NCBI GenBank assembly: GCA_902826815.1
Contig: CADEGF010000018.1
Coordinates: 67,011-103,958 of the forward strand
Length of the DNA stretch: 36,948 bases
Source of the DNA: an uncultured Mycobacteriaceae bacterium
GTDB taxonomy: Bacteria > Actinomycetota > Actinomycetes > Mycobacteriales > Mycobacteriaceae
Reading direction: 5' to 3'
The notes under the pieces were generated by a model that was given only the letters and a program-made list of their open reading frames with translations, made no database searches and was not told the origin of the DNA. Shown in pieces: positions 1-9,443 of this stretch; position 1 is the stretch's first letter; each line of letters opens with the position of its first letter. Position numbers and translations under genes: made by a program.

Positions 1-99
1 CAGCCGCCGGTGGACCGGTACGCCTGCGGTATCCAATTCGTCGAGGTATACGGGTGGGCACTGGCAAGGCCGATCGGGCCGAGCGTGATCATGGCTTGA
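1..99 (+). CDS. C-terminal fragment of an unidentified protein (5' end outside window)
   Basis: Frame 1 is open from the window edge to a TGA at 97-99 and encodes 32 residues ending VYGWALARPIGPSVIMA. It converges on sepH, and a perfect hairpin sits between the two stop codons, which is what one expects at the 3' end of a real gene. In M. tuberculosis the gene beside the sepH orthologue is a small putative membrane protein, so this may be its counterpart; that is inference from gene order. The fragment is too short for a family assignment. Confidence 0.4.
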   Translation, partial: QPPVDRYACGIQFVEVYGWALARPIGPSVIMA

Positions 100-105
100 C
101 GATAG

Positions 106-127
106 GACCTGAACAAAACTTCAGGTC
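106..127. terminator. Perfect 8-bp hairpin between convergent genes
   Basis: GACCTGAA (106-113) and TTCAGGTC (120-127) are perfect inverted copies around a 6-base loop, CAAAAC. The hairpin lies 6 bases after the stop of the fragment at 1-99 and 15 bases after the stop of sepH on the other strand. There is no U-tract on either side, which is usual for mycobacterial terminator-like hairpins. It is probably a shared bidirectional terminator; a protein-binding site is the alternative. Confidence 0.5.
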
Positions 128-142
128 AAGGGCGATCCTCTG

Positions 143-928
143 TCAGCCCTGACCGCTGGAGCGCACGCCGAGCAGCACGTCTTCCCATGCCGGAACCGGT
201 GGTTTGCCGTTACGGGGGCGCGGTGTCCGTGCCGGCTTGGCGGGCTCCGGTTCTGCCTCGACCTGGACGTCGACCGGCGCCTCGGGTTCTTCGATCGCGA
301 TCGGCGCGACGACCGCCACCGGCCGCAGCGGCGGCCTGGCGAAGTTGGGGTCGATCAGCTCGGCTGCGGCGTCGTCGAACGGCGTCGCCGTGCCGCCGTG
401 CGCACCCGGCGTGAACCGGAAATGCGCGGCGTTCTCCGAATGACCTGCCAGCCAGGACAGCTGCACGGTCCAGCGGCCGTCTTCGTTTCGCCACGCGTCC
501 CAGTTGGTGGAGTCGGGGTTCAGGCCACGGGTGATCAGCGCCGACGTGACGGTCTCCAGCAGCGTGAGCACCGCGGGACCGTCAGCGAGAACAGGGTGTG
601 CCGCCGTTGCCAGCTCCGCCGCACGCGAGCGCTCCAGCAGAACCGGGTGGGCGAACCGTTCCACCCGGGACACGTCGACGCCCGCCGATTCTGCGACCTG
701 CTCGATGGACGCGCCTGCGCGAATCCTGGCTTGAATCTCCTTGGGACGCAGCACGCTCGGAACCTCGGCATCGGAGTGGGATTGACTGACGGCACCAGTC
801 TTGTCACCGCGCACGGCGGCACGCAGCCGGTCGTCTGCATGCAGAATGAACTTCTCGTTCGGGTCGGTGCTTTCGCAGATGATGCGTTTGCCATCAACGT
901 CGAGTCCGACGACCTTGAGTTCCCGCAT
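143..928 (-). CDS. sepH: SepH, FtsZ-associated cell division regulator (DUF3071)
   Basis: The 261-residue product begins MRELKVVGLDVDGKRIICES, the conserved N-terminus of the actinobacterial SepH/DUF3071 family. A helix-turn-helix-like segment lies around residues 61-92 (RPKEIQARIRAGASIEQVAE, then GVDVSRVERF). A Pro/Ala/Glu-rich, partly basic and probably disordered tail runs from about 196 to 261 (PEPAKPARTPRPRNGKPP). In Streptomyces and mycobacteria SepH binds FtsZ and promotes its assembly for septation; that role is carried over from the family. The start is supported by a strong Shine-Dalgarno sequence, GGAGGAGG, just upstream. serC lies 100 bp upstream on the same strand, so co-transcription is possible. 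Confidence 0.93.
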   Translation of the reverse strand: MRELKVVGLDVDGKRIICESTDPNEKFILHADDRLRAAVRGDKTGAVSQSHSDAEVPSVLRPKEIQARIRAGASIEQVAESAGVDVSRVERFAHPVLLERSRAAELATAAHPVLADGPAVLTLLETVTSALITRGLNPDSTNWDAWRNEDGRWTVQLSWLAGHSENAAHFRFTPGAHGGTATPFDDAAAELIDPNFARPPLRPVAVVAPIAIEEPEAPVDVQVEAEPEPAKPARTPRPRNGKPPVPAWEDVLLGVRSSGQG

Positions 929-1028
929 GCCGACCTCCTCCGGGCTTGGATGGCGCCGGGACGCCGCGCCCGATTAGCAGCCCACCCTACTGCGTTATCG
1001 GCTCGTTACCCGGCCGACACGCCCGAGG

Positions 1029-2765
<1,737 letters not shown>

Positions 2766-2769
<4 letters not shown>

Positions 2770-3530
2770 CCAGTGAGAATGCGAACGCCGTCGCGGGTCA
2801 CCGCCACCGTGTGCTCGCTGTGCGCGGCGCGCGCACCCGATGCCGTCCGCAGCGTCCAGCCGTCGGAGTCGTGGAGGTAGTCGTCGGTGCCGTCGGCGAT
2901 CAACATCGGTTCGATCGCGATCACCAGGCCGGGCCGCAACCGCATACCCTTGCCCGCGCGGCCCGCGTTCGGAACGTGCGGGGCCTCGTGCATGGCCCGG
3001 CCGATGCCGTGTCCGCCGTGGTCGGCCAGCAGCCCGTATCCCGCGCCGCGCGCTGACGATTCGATCGCATGCCCGACGTCGCCGAGCGTATTGCCGGGCC
3101 GTACCGCGGCGATGCCCGCTGCCAGGGCGTTGCCGGTCGCTTCGATCAGCGCGGCGTCTTCGGCGTCAGGGGTGCCGACGACGAAGCTGCGCGCGGCGTC
3201 ACCGCACCAGCCGCGCAGGATCGCACCGAAGTCGATGGAAACCAGGTCTCCCTCGGCGAGCACTTCGCCGTTCGGGATGCCGTGCACGACGGCGTCGTTG
3301 ACGCTGACACACAGCACGGCGGGGAACGGCGTCGGTGCCCACGCCGGGTGGTAGTTGAGGAACGGCGACCGGGCGCCGTGGCGGGCGAGCACCTCGGCGG
3401 CGACGTCGTCGAGTTCGGCGGTGGATCTGCCGGGCTCGGCATGATCGGTGACCGCCCGCAGCGCCTCTGCGACCACCGCGCCCGCCGCCGCCATGGCGTC
3501 TACCTCGGCTTCTGTCTTGATCTCCACCAT
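2766..3530 (-). CDS. map: Type I methionine aminopeptidase
   Basis: This 254-residue enzyme removes the initiator methionine from new proteins in the cytoplasm. All five metal ligands of the pita-bread fold are visible: Asp100 (VSIDFG), Asp111 (CGDAARSF), His174 (GHGIGR), Glu207 (IAIEPML) and Glu239 (HSEHTVAVT). His83 (VVHGIPNG) matches the substrate-binding histidine. The protein lacks the N-terminal SH3-binding extension of the longer actinobacterial isozyme and is the short form. Mycobacteria usually carry more than one map gene, so this may not be the housekeeping copy; its place next to serC suggests an additional paralogue. GGAGG lies 9 bases before the ATG. The gene converges on the CAP gene, and the four bases CTAG at 2766-2769 supply both stop codons. 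Confidence 0.94.
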
Positions 3531-3671
3531 CGACTGTGGCCTCCGTCACATCCCCCGTCGCGCGGGCCGGTCCGCCACAACTCGCGAAGTAGGCCTGTTC
3601 ATTATGCGATACCTGCGGTACCGTTGTTGGACATAAGCCCTAGAAATGTAAACCTCATGGGAGGCATACAG

Positions 3672-4700
3672 ATGGCTGAGAAGACGGCCAGGACACGCAC
3701 GGTCAGGCGCTGGCGTCGCAACATGGACGTGGCCGACGACACCGCGTACACCGACATGCTCACCACACTGTCCGAGGGGTCAGTGCGGCGCAACTTCAAT
3801 CCGTACACCGACATCGACTGGGATTCCGCGGAGTTCGCGGTGATCGACAACGACGAGCGGTGGGTCCTTCCCGGGACCGATCCGCTTGGCCGCCACCCGT
3901 GGTATCAGGCGCAGACGGTCGAGCGGCAGATCGAGATCGGCATGTGGCGTCAGGCCAACGTGGCCAAGGTCGGCCTGCACTTCGAGTCGATCCTGATCCG
4001 TGGCCTGATGGAGTACGCGTTCTGGACGCCCAACGGCTCGCCGGAATACCGGTACTGCCTGCACGAGGCCGTCGAGGAGTGCAACCACACCCTGATGTTC
4101 CAGGAGATGGTGAACCGCATTGGCGCCGACGTGCCAGGCATGCCGCGGCTGCTCAAGTGGATCCAGCCGGTCATCCCGCTGGTCGCCGGGCCGCTGCCGA
4201 TCCCGTTCTGGTTCGGCATCCTCGCAGGCGAGGAACCGATCGACCACACCCAGAAGAACGTGCTGCGCGAGAGCAAGACCTTGCATCCGATCATGGAACG
4301 CGTCATGGCGATCCACGTGGCGGAGGAGGCGCGGCATATTTCCTTCGCGCACGAGTACCTGCGTAAGCGGGTGCCGCACCTGCCGCGCCGCAAGCGGTTC
4401 TGGCTTTCGCTCTACGTCCCGCTGACGATGCGCATCCTGTGCTCGGCGATCATCGTGCCGCCGCGTGCGTTCTGGAAGGAATTCGACATTCCGCGCTCGG
4501 TGCGCAAGGAGATCTTCTTCAAATCGCCGGAGTCCCGGAAGATGCTGCGCGACATGTTCGGTGACGTCCGGATGCTGGCCCACGACACCGGCCTGATGAA
4601 TCCGCTCGCCAAGATCATGTGGCGGATCTGCCGGATCAACGGCGCGCCGAGTCGTTATCGCAGCGAGCCGCAACGCCAGCACCTCGTTTCCGTGGCTTAG
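3672..4700 (+). CDS. AurF-family diiron oxygenase
   Basis: The 342-residue, mostly helical product resembles the AurF/p-aminobenzoate N-oxygenase family and M. tuberculosis Rv0885 (about 340 residues). Likely iron ligands are Glu105 (HFESILIRG), Glu136 and His139 (EAVEECNHTLMF), and Glu218/Glu219 and His222 (HVAEEARHISFAHEYL); this is the usual four-helix-bundle pattern. Such enzymes activate O2 for N-oxygenation or hydroxylation and need electrons. The next gene, fprB, starts 8 bp downstream and encodes a ferredoxin-reductase fusion, so it is the obvious electron donor. The substrate is unknown. GGGAGG sits 7 bases before the ATG at 3672; an in-frame ATG at 3657 overlaps that site and was rejected. 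Clusters of basic residues near 234-242 (RVPHLPRRKR) suggest contact with a membrane or acidic ligand. Confidence 0.88.
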   Translation: MAEKTARTRTVRRWRRNMDVADDTAYTDMLTTLSEGSVRRNFNPYTDIDWDSAEFAVIDNDERWVLPGTDPLGRHPWYQAQTVERQIEIGMWRQANVAKVGLHFESILIRGLMEYAFWTPNGSPEYRYCLHEAVEECNHTLMFQEMVNRIGADVPGMPRLLKWIQPVIPLVAGPLPIPFWFGILAGEEPIDHTQKNVLRESKTLHPIMERVMAIHVAEEARHISFAHEYLRKRVPHLPRRKRFWLSLYVPLTMRILCSAIIVPPRAFWKEFDIPRSVRKEIFFKSPESRKMLRDMFGDVRMLAHDTGLMNPLAKIMWRICRINGAPSRYRSEPQRQHLVSVA

Positions 4701-4708
4701 GGTGATCC

Positions 4709-6421
4709 ATGCCCCACGTGATCACCCAGTCGTGTTGCAGCGACGGGTCGTGTGTTTACGCGTGTCCGGTTAACTGCATCCACCCGTCGCCCGACGAACC
4801 CGGCTTCGCGACGGCGGAGATGCTCTACATCGATCCGGTCGCCTGCGTCGATTGCGGTGCCTGCGTATCCGCGTGCCCGGTCGATGCGATCGCGCCGGAC
4901 ACCAAGCTCGAACCCGAACAGCTGCCGTTCGTCGCGCTCAATGCGGCCTTCTACCCGGATCGTCCCTCGGATGAGAAGCTGCCGCCGACGTCCAAGCTGG
5001 CTCCGGTCATCGCTGCACCGAAAATCGATGCGCGCGAAGCCTATCCGTTGACGGTGGCGATCGTCGGGTCCGGCCCCGCCGCGATGTATGCCGCCGACGA
5101 GCTGCTCACCCAGAAGGGTGTGCGGGTCAACGTGTTCGAGAAGCTGCCGACGCCCTACGGGTTGGTGCGTGCCGGGGTGGCGCCCGATCACCAGAGCACC
5201 AAGCGGGTCACGCGGCTGTTCGACAGGATCGCCGGGCGGCGGGACTTTCGGTTCTTCCTCAACGTCGACGTGGGATCGGACATATCGCACGCGGATCTCC
5301 TTGATCACCATCACGCCGTGCTCTATGCCGTCGGAGCGCCCAACGACCGCAGGCTCGACATCGACGGAATGGAACTGCCTGGCGCCGGGACGGCCACCGA
5401 GGTGGTCGCGTGGATCAACGGACACCCCGAATACACCGACCTGCCCGTCGACCTGAAGCATGAGCGGGCGGTGATCGTCGGCAACGGCAATGTGGCCCTC
5501 GACGTCGCCCGGATCTTGACGACCGATCCGGATGCGTTGGCGCGCACCGATATTTCCGACCACGCGCTCGCCGCACTCCGGCAGTCGAAGGTCACCGAAG
5601 TGGTGATCGCCGCCCGCCGTGGACCCGCGCAGTCCGCGTTCACGCTGCCCGAGCTCATCGGGTTGACCGCGAAGTGCGATGTGGTGCTCGACGCGGCCGA
5701 CCACGACCTCGTGCTCGCCGATCTGGCCACCACTTCTGCTTCCTCTGCTCCTCACGTGCGCGGCGATGCGCTGACCCGCAACAAGCTCGAGGTACTCAGC
5801 AAGCTCGGCGACGCATCCGCACCGGCGACGCGCCCGCGGATTCGCCTCGCGTACCGCCTAACGCCTGACCGGGTTCTCGGAGCCGACCGGGTCACCGGTA
5901 TCGAGTTCACGATCACCGGCACGGATGAAACAAGCACGCTCGACGCGGGCCTTGTGCTGACGTCAATCGGGTACCGCGGCAAGCCGATTCGTGATCTACC
6001 GTTCGACGAGGAAGCCGCCGTGGTGCCCAATGACGGCGGCCGCGTTGTCGACCCGAAGGCTGACCGGCCGGTTCGCGGCAGCTATGTGGCCGGCTGGATC
6101 AAGCGCGGCCCGACCGGCTTCATCGGCACCAACAAGTCGTGCGCGCTGCAGACGGTGCAGAACCTCGTCGACGACTACAACGCGGGCCACCTGACGGGCC
6201 CGACGGCCAAACCCGCCGAGCTGAACAGGCTGGTGCGCGACCGCCGACCCGATGTGATCGACGCGGCAGGGTGGCAGGCCATCGACCAAGCCGAGATCGC
6301 GCGCGGCGGTGAGGATCGGCCGCGCGACAAGTTCACCTCGGTCGCCGATATGGTGGCCGTCGCCGCCGCGGCGCCGGCACCGCCGCTGTTGCAGCGGGTG
6401 CTGGCAGGCCTGCGGCGTTGA
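4709..6421 (+). CDS. fprB: FprB: ferredoxin fused to ferredoxin/adrenodoxin-type NADP+ reductase
   Basis: The 570-residue protein carries its own electron carrier. Residues 1-60 are a bacterial ferredoxin domain with two cluster motifs: Cys9/10, 15, 19 and 23, then Cys46, 49, 52 and 56 (CVDCGACVSACP). The rest is an adrenodoxin-reductase-like flavoprotein. Its FAD motif GSGPAA is at 120-125, an NADP-binding GNGNVA motif at 258-263, and the C-terminal TGFIGTNKS motif near 470 contacts FAD/NADP in this family. It moves electrons from NADPH through FAD to Fe-S clusters. It lies 8 bp after the diiron oxygenase gene, almost certainly in the same operon, and is likely its reductase. Its length is close to M. 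tuberculosis FprB (about 575). Confidence 0.95.
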   Translation: MPHVITQSCCSDGSCVYACPVNCIHPSPDEPGFATAEMLYIDPVACVDCGACVSACPVDAIAPDTKLEPEQLPFVALNAAFYPDRPSDEKLPPTSKLAPVIAAPKIDAREAYPLTVAIVGSGPAAMYAADELLTQKGVRVNVFEKLPTPYGLVRAGVAPDHQSTKRVTRLFDRIAGRRDFRFFLNVDVGSDISHADLLDHHHAVLYAVGAPNDRRLDIDGMELPGAGTATEVVAWINGHPEYTDLPVDLKHERAVIVGNGNVALDVARILTTDPDALARTDISDHALAALRQSKVTEVVIAARRGPAQSAFTLPELIGLTAKCDVVLDAADHDLVLADLATTSASSAPHVRGDALTRNKLEVLSKLGDASAPATRPRIRLAYRLTPDRVLGADRVTGIEFTITGTDETSTLDAGLVLTSIGYRGKPIRDLPFDEEAAVVPNDGGRVVDPKADRPVRGSYVAGWIKRGPTGFIGTNKSCALQTVQNLVDDYNAGHLTGPTAKPAELNRLVRDRRPDVIDAAGWQAIDQAEIARGGEDRPRDKFTSVADMVAVAAAAPAPPLLQRVLAGLRR

Positions 6422-6432
6422 CGCCAGGCGAG

Positions 6433-6454
6433 AAGCAGCGAGCTAGTGCTGCTT
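6433..6454. terminator. Hairpin between fprB and the VOC gene
   Basis: AAGCAGC (6433-6439) and GCTGCTT (6448-6454) form a perfect 7-bp stem with an 8-base loop. It starts 11 bases after the fprB stop and spans the stop codon of the convergent VOC gene, whose last codons form one arm. It could end transcription in both directions. There is no U-tract, so confidence is limited. Confidence 0.4.
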
Positions 6455-6892
6455 GATCGCCTCTTCGATCTCCTCCATGCGCACCTCGCGCACCGGCTGA
6501 CCCATCGACCACTGGTGACCGAAGGGATCCTGCAGCACGCCGTAGCGGTCACCCCAGAACTGGTCCTCGAGCGGATGCACGACGGTGGCGCCGGCGTCGA
6601 CCGCCCGCTGGAACTGCGTGTCCACATCGGTGACGACGAGATGGATGGTCACAGGGGATCCGCCGAGCGCCTTCGGCGTCGTCGACTTGCCTCCGCTCAT
6701 CTCCGGGAAGTCATCGTTGAGCATCACGGTGGAGCCGTTGATCCCCAGCGCGGCGTGGATCAGCTTGCCGTCGGGACCGGGCACCCTGCCGAGCTCGACC
6801 GCCTCGAACGCCTTGACGTAGAAATCGATAGCGGCGGCCGCGTCGTCGACGACCAGGTGGGGTAGCACTGCGGGCTGAACTTCGATAGCCAT
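6443..6892 (-). CDS. VOC-family (glyoxalase/bleomycin-resistance-like) protein
   Basis: The 149-residue product has the paired beta-alpha-beta modules of the vicinal-oxygen-chelate fold: LPHLVVDDAAAAIDFYVKAF at the start, HAALGINGSTVMLNDDFPE in the middle and GDRYGVLQDPFGHQWSMG near the end. It is similar in size to M. tuberculosis Rv0887c. The family includes metal-dependent isomerases and dioxygenases as well as drug-binding proteins, so the reaction cannot be named. The ATG at 6892 has AGGAGA 5 bases upstream; the in-frame start 42 bases earlier has no such support. It is the last gene of a leftward set citA, isomerase-like gene, VOC. Confidence 0.85.
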   Translation of the reverse strand: MAIEVQPAVLPHLVVDDAAAAIDFYVKAFEAVELGRVPGPDGKLIHAALGINGSTVMLNDDFPEMSGGKSTTPKALGGSPVTIHLVVTDVDTQFQRAVDAGATVVHPLEDQFWGDRYGVLQDPFGHQWSMGQPVREVRMEEIEEAIKQH

Positions 6893-6957
6893 GGTGGTCT
6901 CCTCGGTTGGGGGGTGGTCACCACTATCGACCACCCCACCGACAGAAACTCATCGCG

Positions 6958-7572
6958 TCAGGTGACGGAGAACGACGGCGGCAGCGTTTCACGTCCCGTC
7001 AACGACATCAGCACGGTTTCGCCGCAGCCCGTCACGACGCCGATCCTGGCCGCCAGCACCGTGGCCGCCTCCAGCACATCCGTCGGCAGCTCGTAGAAAA
7101 GCCCGGTGGCCCGTGCGATATCGAGGCCGTGCACGGCGAGTTCGAAGACCCGGGTCGCCAGATAGGTGTGCAGCCGGATGCCAAGGCCGCCGATGACTTC
7201 GATGAGCGGATCGCCCGCCGCCTGGATCTCGCCAGTCACCCGATCGATCAGTCCGTCGATCGCGCGGACCGGGTCTGCGCCGAGGTCGCGGCCCGCCTGC
7301 CTGCCGCGTTCGGTGATCGCCTCTGCCCCGGCGTTCGACATGTAATCGGCTATCCGCGCGTAATACTCCTGCGGGGTTGCCACGTCCTCACGCTCCGCGG
7401 AGGTCTGCAGGTAGGTGCTCACGGTGACCAGCGAGCGCGACGCGTGCCCGACCAGCGCCCGCACATCCCAGTCACCGAGTCCCGGTCCGTCCCAGGCATC
7501 TTGGGGAATGCGGCGGACCAAGCCTGCGAAGGCTGTTGCCGCCGACTCGAACGTGGTGACCGTCGTCCCCAC
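6958..7572 (-). CDS. Mycothiol-dependent maleylpyruvate isomerase-like (DinB/TIGR03086-type) protein
   Basis: The 204-residue product starts with a helical-bundle segment (FAGLVRRIPQDAWDGPGLGDW, WDVRALVGHASRSLV) typical of the MDMPI N-terminal/DinB-like superfamily. The WDVRALVGH motif supplies one candidate metal-binding histidine; others are in RLHTYLATRVFELAVHGLDIARA. Characterised relatives bind a divalent metal and use mycothiol, the thiol of actinobacteria, to isomerise or conjugate small molecules; the substrate here is unknown. The start is GTG at 7572, only 5 bases after the citA stop, so the two are translated from one message. Confidence 0.8.
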   Translation of the reverse strand: MGTTVTTFESAATAFAGLVRRIPQDAWDGPGLGDWDVRALVGHASRSLVTVSTYLQTSAEREDVATPQEYYARIADYMSNAGAEAITERGRQAGRDLGADPVRAIDGLIDRVTGEIQAAGDPLIEVIGGLGIRLHTYLATRVFELAVHGLDIARATGLFYELPTDVLEAATVLAARIGVVTGCGETVLMSLTGRETLPPSFSVT

Positions 7573-7577
7573 AGCGA

Positions 7578-8696
7578 TCAGCCCTTCGTGATCTCGTCCC
7601 AGCCCGCCACGGACTCGGGGCTACGCGGACCGGGTCCGATGTAAACGGCCGACGGGCGGACAAGCTTGCCGAGTCTCTTCTGCTCGAGGATGTGCGCACA
7701 CCAACCGGCGGTGCGTCCGCAGGTGAACATCGCAGGCATCATGTTGGCGGGCACCTGGGCGAAGTCCAGGATCACCGCTGCCCAGAACTCGACGTTGGTT
7801 TCGATCGCCCGATCGGGACGACGCTCGCGCAGTTCGGCCAGCGCGGCCTGCTCGAGTGCGGCGGCCGCCTCGAAGCGCGGCGCCTCGAGTCGCTTGGCGG
7901 TGTCCCTCAGCACCCGGGCCCGCGGATCCTCCGCGCGGTACACGCGGTGCCCGAAGCCCATCAGCTTCTCCTTGCGGTCCAGCACGCCGCGGACCACCGC
8001 CTGCGCATCGCCGGTGCGTTCGGCCTCTTCGATCATCGGAAGCACGCGCGCGGGGGCGCCGCCGTGCAGCGGCCCACTCATCGCGCCGATGGCGCCGGAC
8101 AGCGCCGCCGCCACATCGGCACCCGTCGACGCGATCACCCGTGCGGTGAACGTGGAGGCGTTCATCCCGTGCTCGGCCGCCGACACCCAGTACGCGTCGA
8201 TGGCCTCGATGTGTTTGGGGTCAGGGTCGCCCTGCCAGCGAGTCATGAAGCGGGCTGTCACGGTGGCGCACTCGTCGATCTTGCGCTGCGGGATTGCGGG
8301 CTGGTAGATGCCGCGTGCGGACTGCGCGACGTAGGACAACGCCATCACCGACGCGCGCGCGAGCTGATCGCGGGCGGTTGCGTCGTCGATGTCCAGCAGT
8401 GGTTTGTAGCCCCAGATCGGCGCGAGCATCGGCAGACCGGCCTGCACGTCGACGCGTACGTCGCCGCTGTGGATCGGCAGCGGGAACGGCTCGGCGGGCG
8501 GCAAGCCGTGGCCGAACCTGCCGTCGACCAGCAACGCCCAGACGTCACCGAAGGCGACATGACGGTTGACCAGATCCTCGATGTCGACGCCGCGATAGCG
8601 AAGCGCGCCACCGTCCTTGTCGGGCTCGGCGATCTCGGTGGTGAAGGCCACGACGCCTTCGAGTCCGGACACGAAATCCTCGGGTACCACAGTCAT
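7578..8696 (-). CDS. citA: Citrate synthase 2 (CitA)
   Basis: The 372-residue product is the short, hexamer-lacking form of citrate synthase, close to mycobacterial CitA. It condenses acetyl-CoA and oxaloacetate to citrate, though some short citrate synthases also act as 2-methylcitrate synthases. Catalytic landmarks are His in GPLHGGAPARV, His in MGFGHRVYRAEDPRA and Asp in AAVILDFAQVP. The N-terminal GALRYRGVDIEDLV matches the family. It heads a leftward operon with the isomerase-like gene 5 bp downstream and diverges from pdxH. The second, larger citrate synthase gltA2 lies 2.9 kb away on the other strand. Confidence 0.94.
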   Translation of the reverse strand: MTVVPEDFVSGLEGVVAFTTEIAEPDKDGGALRYRGVDIEDLVNRHVAFGDVWALLVDGRFGHGLPPAEPFPLPIHSGDVRVDVQAGLPMLAPIWGYKPLLDIDDATARDQLARASVMALSYVAQSARGIYQPAIPQRKIDECATVTARFMTRWQGDPDPKHIEAIDAYWVSAAEHGMNASTFTARVIASTGADVAAALSGAIGAMSGPLHGGAPARVLPMIEEAERTGDAQAVVRGVLDRKEKLMGFGHRVYRAEDPRARVLRDTAKRLEAPRFEAAAALEQAALAELRERRPDRAIETNVEFWAAVILDFAQVPANMMPAMFTCGRTAGWCAHILEQKRLGKLVRPSAVYIGPGPRSPESVAGWDEITKG

Positions 8697-8767
8697 GCGG
8701 TGATTCTCGCACCCGGCGAAGCGCCGCCTGCTACCGGTCGGTAACTAGTGTCCGAACTGTTGGGGCG

Positions 8768-8773
8768 TAGCGT
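8768..8773 (+). promoter_or_regulatory. Putative -10 box of a leaderless pdxH transcript
   Basis: TAGCGT at 8768-8773 is followed by 7 bases and the GTG at 8781. No Shine-Dalgarno sequence is present there. This geometry supports the GTG at 8781 as the pdxH start over the upstream GTG at 8748. Confidence 0.4.
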
Positions 8774-8780
8774 TACCGCG

Positions 8781-9443
8781 GTGGCTACCCAGGACAATGA
8801 ACGACTGGCCGCGATGCGCGTCGAGTACGGCTCGGTCGAGAAGGACGGCAGTCCCGACCTGGACGCAGACTGGCTCGTCGACGGATGGGTTGCGCTGCTG
8901 CGCAAGTGGTTAGGCGATGCTCATGACGCAGGCGTCGCCGAGCCGAACGCCATGGTGGTCGGCACGGTCGACGCCAGTGGAAGGCCGGTGACGCGCTCGG
9001 TGTTGTGCAAGAGCGTGGGCGACGCCGGAATAACCTTCTTCACCAACTACGACTCCGCCAAGGGCGAGGAGATCGCGTCGACGCCATACGTGTCGGCGAC
9101 GTTCCCGTGGTATCTGCTTGGCCGCCAAGTACACGTCCGCGGACCGGTGACGAAGGTGTCCGCCGAAGCGACCGAGGAATACTGGCGCCACCGCCCGCGC
9201 GGTTCACAGCTGGGCGCGTGGGCGTCGCATCAGTCCCGTCCGATCGCGTCGCGGGCCGTGCTGCTCGACCAATTGGCTGACGTCACGCAGCGTTTCGCCG
9301 ATCTGGACGACGTTCCGGTGCCGCCGAATTGGGGCGGCTACCTCATCGCACCCGAGGTCGTCGAGTTCTGGCAGGGCCGGGAGAACCGGGTGCACAACAG
9401 GATTCGCGTCTCAGGGGGTACCCTCGAGCGGCTCCAGCCGTAG
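8781..9443 (+). CDS. pdxH: Pyridoxamine/pyridoxine 5'-phosphate oxidase
   Basis: The product (220 residues from the GTG at 8781) resembles mycobacterial PdxH, an FMN enzyme that makes pyridoxal 5'-phosphate. FMN and substrate motifs are visible in order: [43 protein letters not shown] and the C-terminal [16 protein letters not shown] followed by ERLQP. An upstream GTG at 8748 would add 11 residues with no family similarity. The stop codon shares one base with the start of the MFS gene that follows (TAGTG), so the two are translationally coupled. SerC and some other enzymes in the window need its product PLP, but no regulatory link is visible. Confidence 0.93.
   Translation: MATQDNERLAAMRVEYGSVEKDGSPDLDADWLVDGWVALLRKWLGDAHDAGVAEPNAMVVGTVDASGRPVTRSVLCKSVGDAGITFFTNYDSAKGEEIASTPYVSATFPWYLLGRQVHVRGPVTKVSAEATEEYWRHRPRGSQLGAWASHQSRPIASRAVLLDQLADVTQRFADLDDVPVPPNWGGYLIAPEVVEFWQGRENRVHNRIRVSGGTLERLQP

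Noticed and set aside
3069-3671. Upstream extension of the diiron oxygenase gene
   Set aside because: It runs antisense through map, and the real start has a good ribosome-binding site at 3659-3664.
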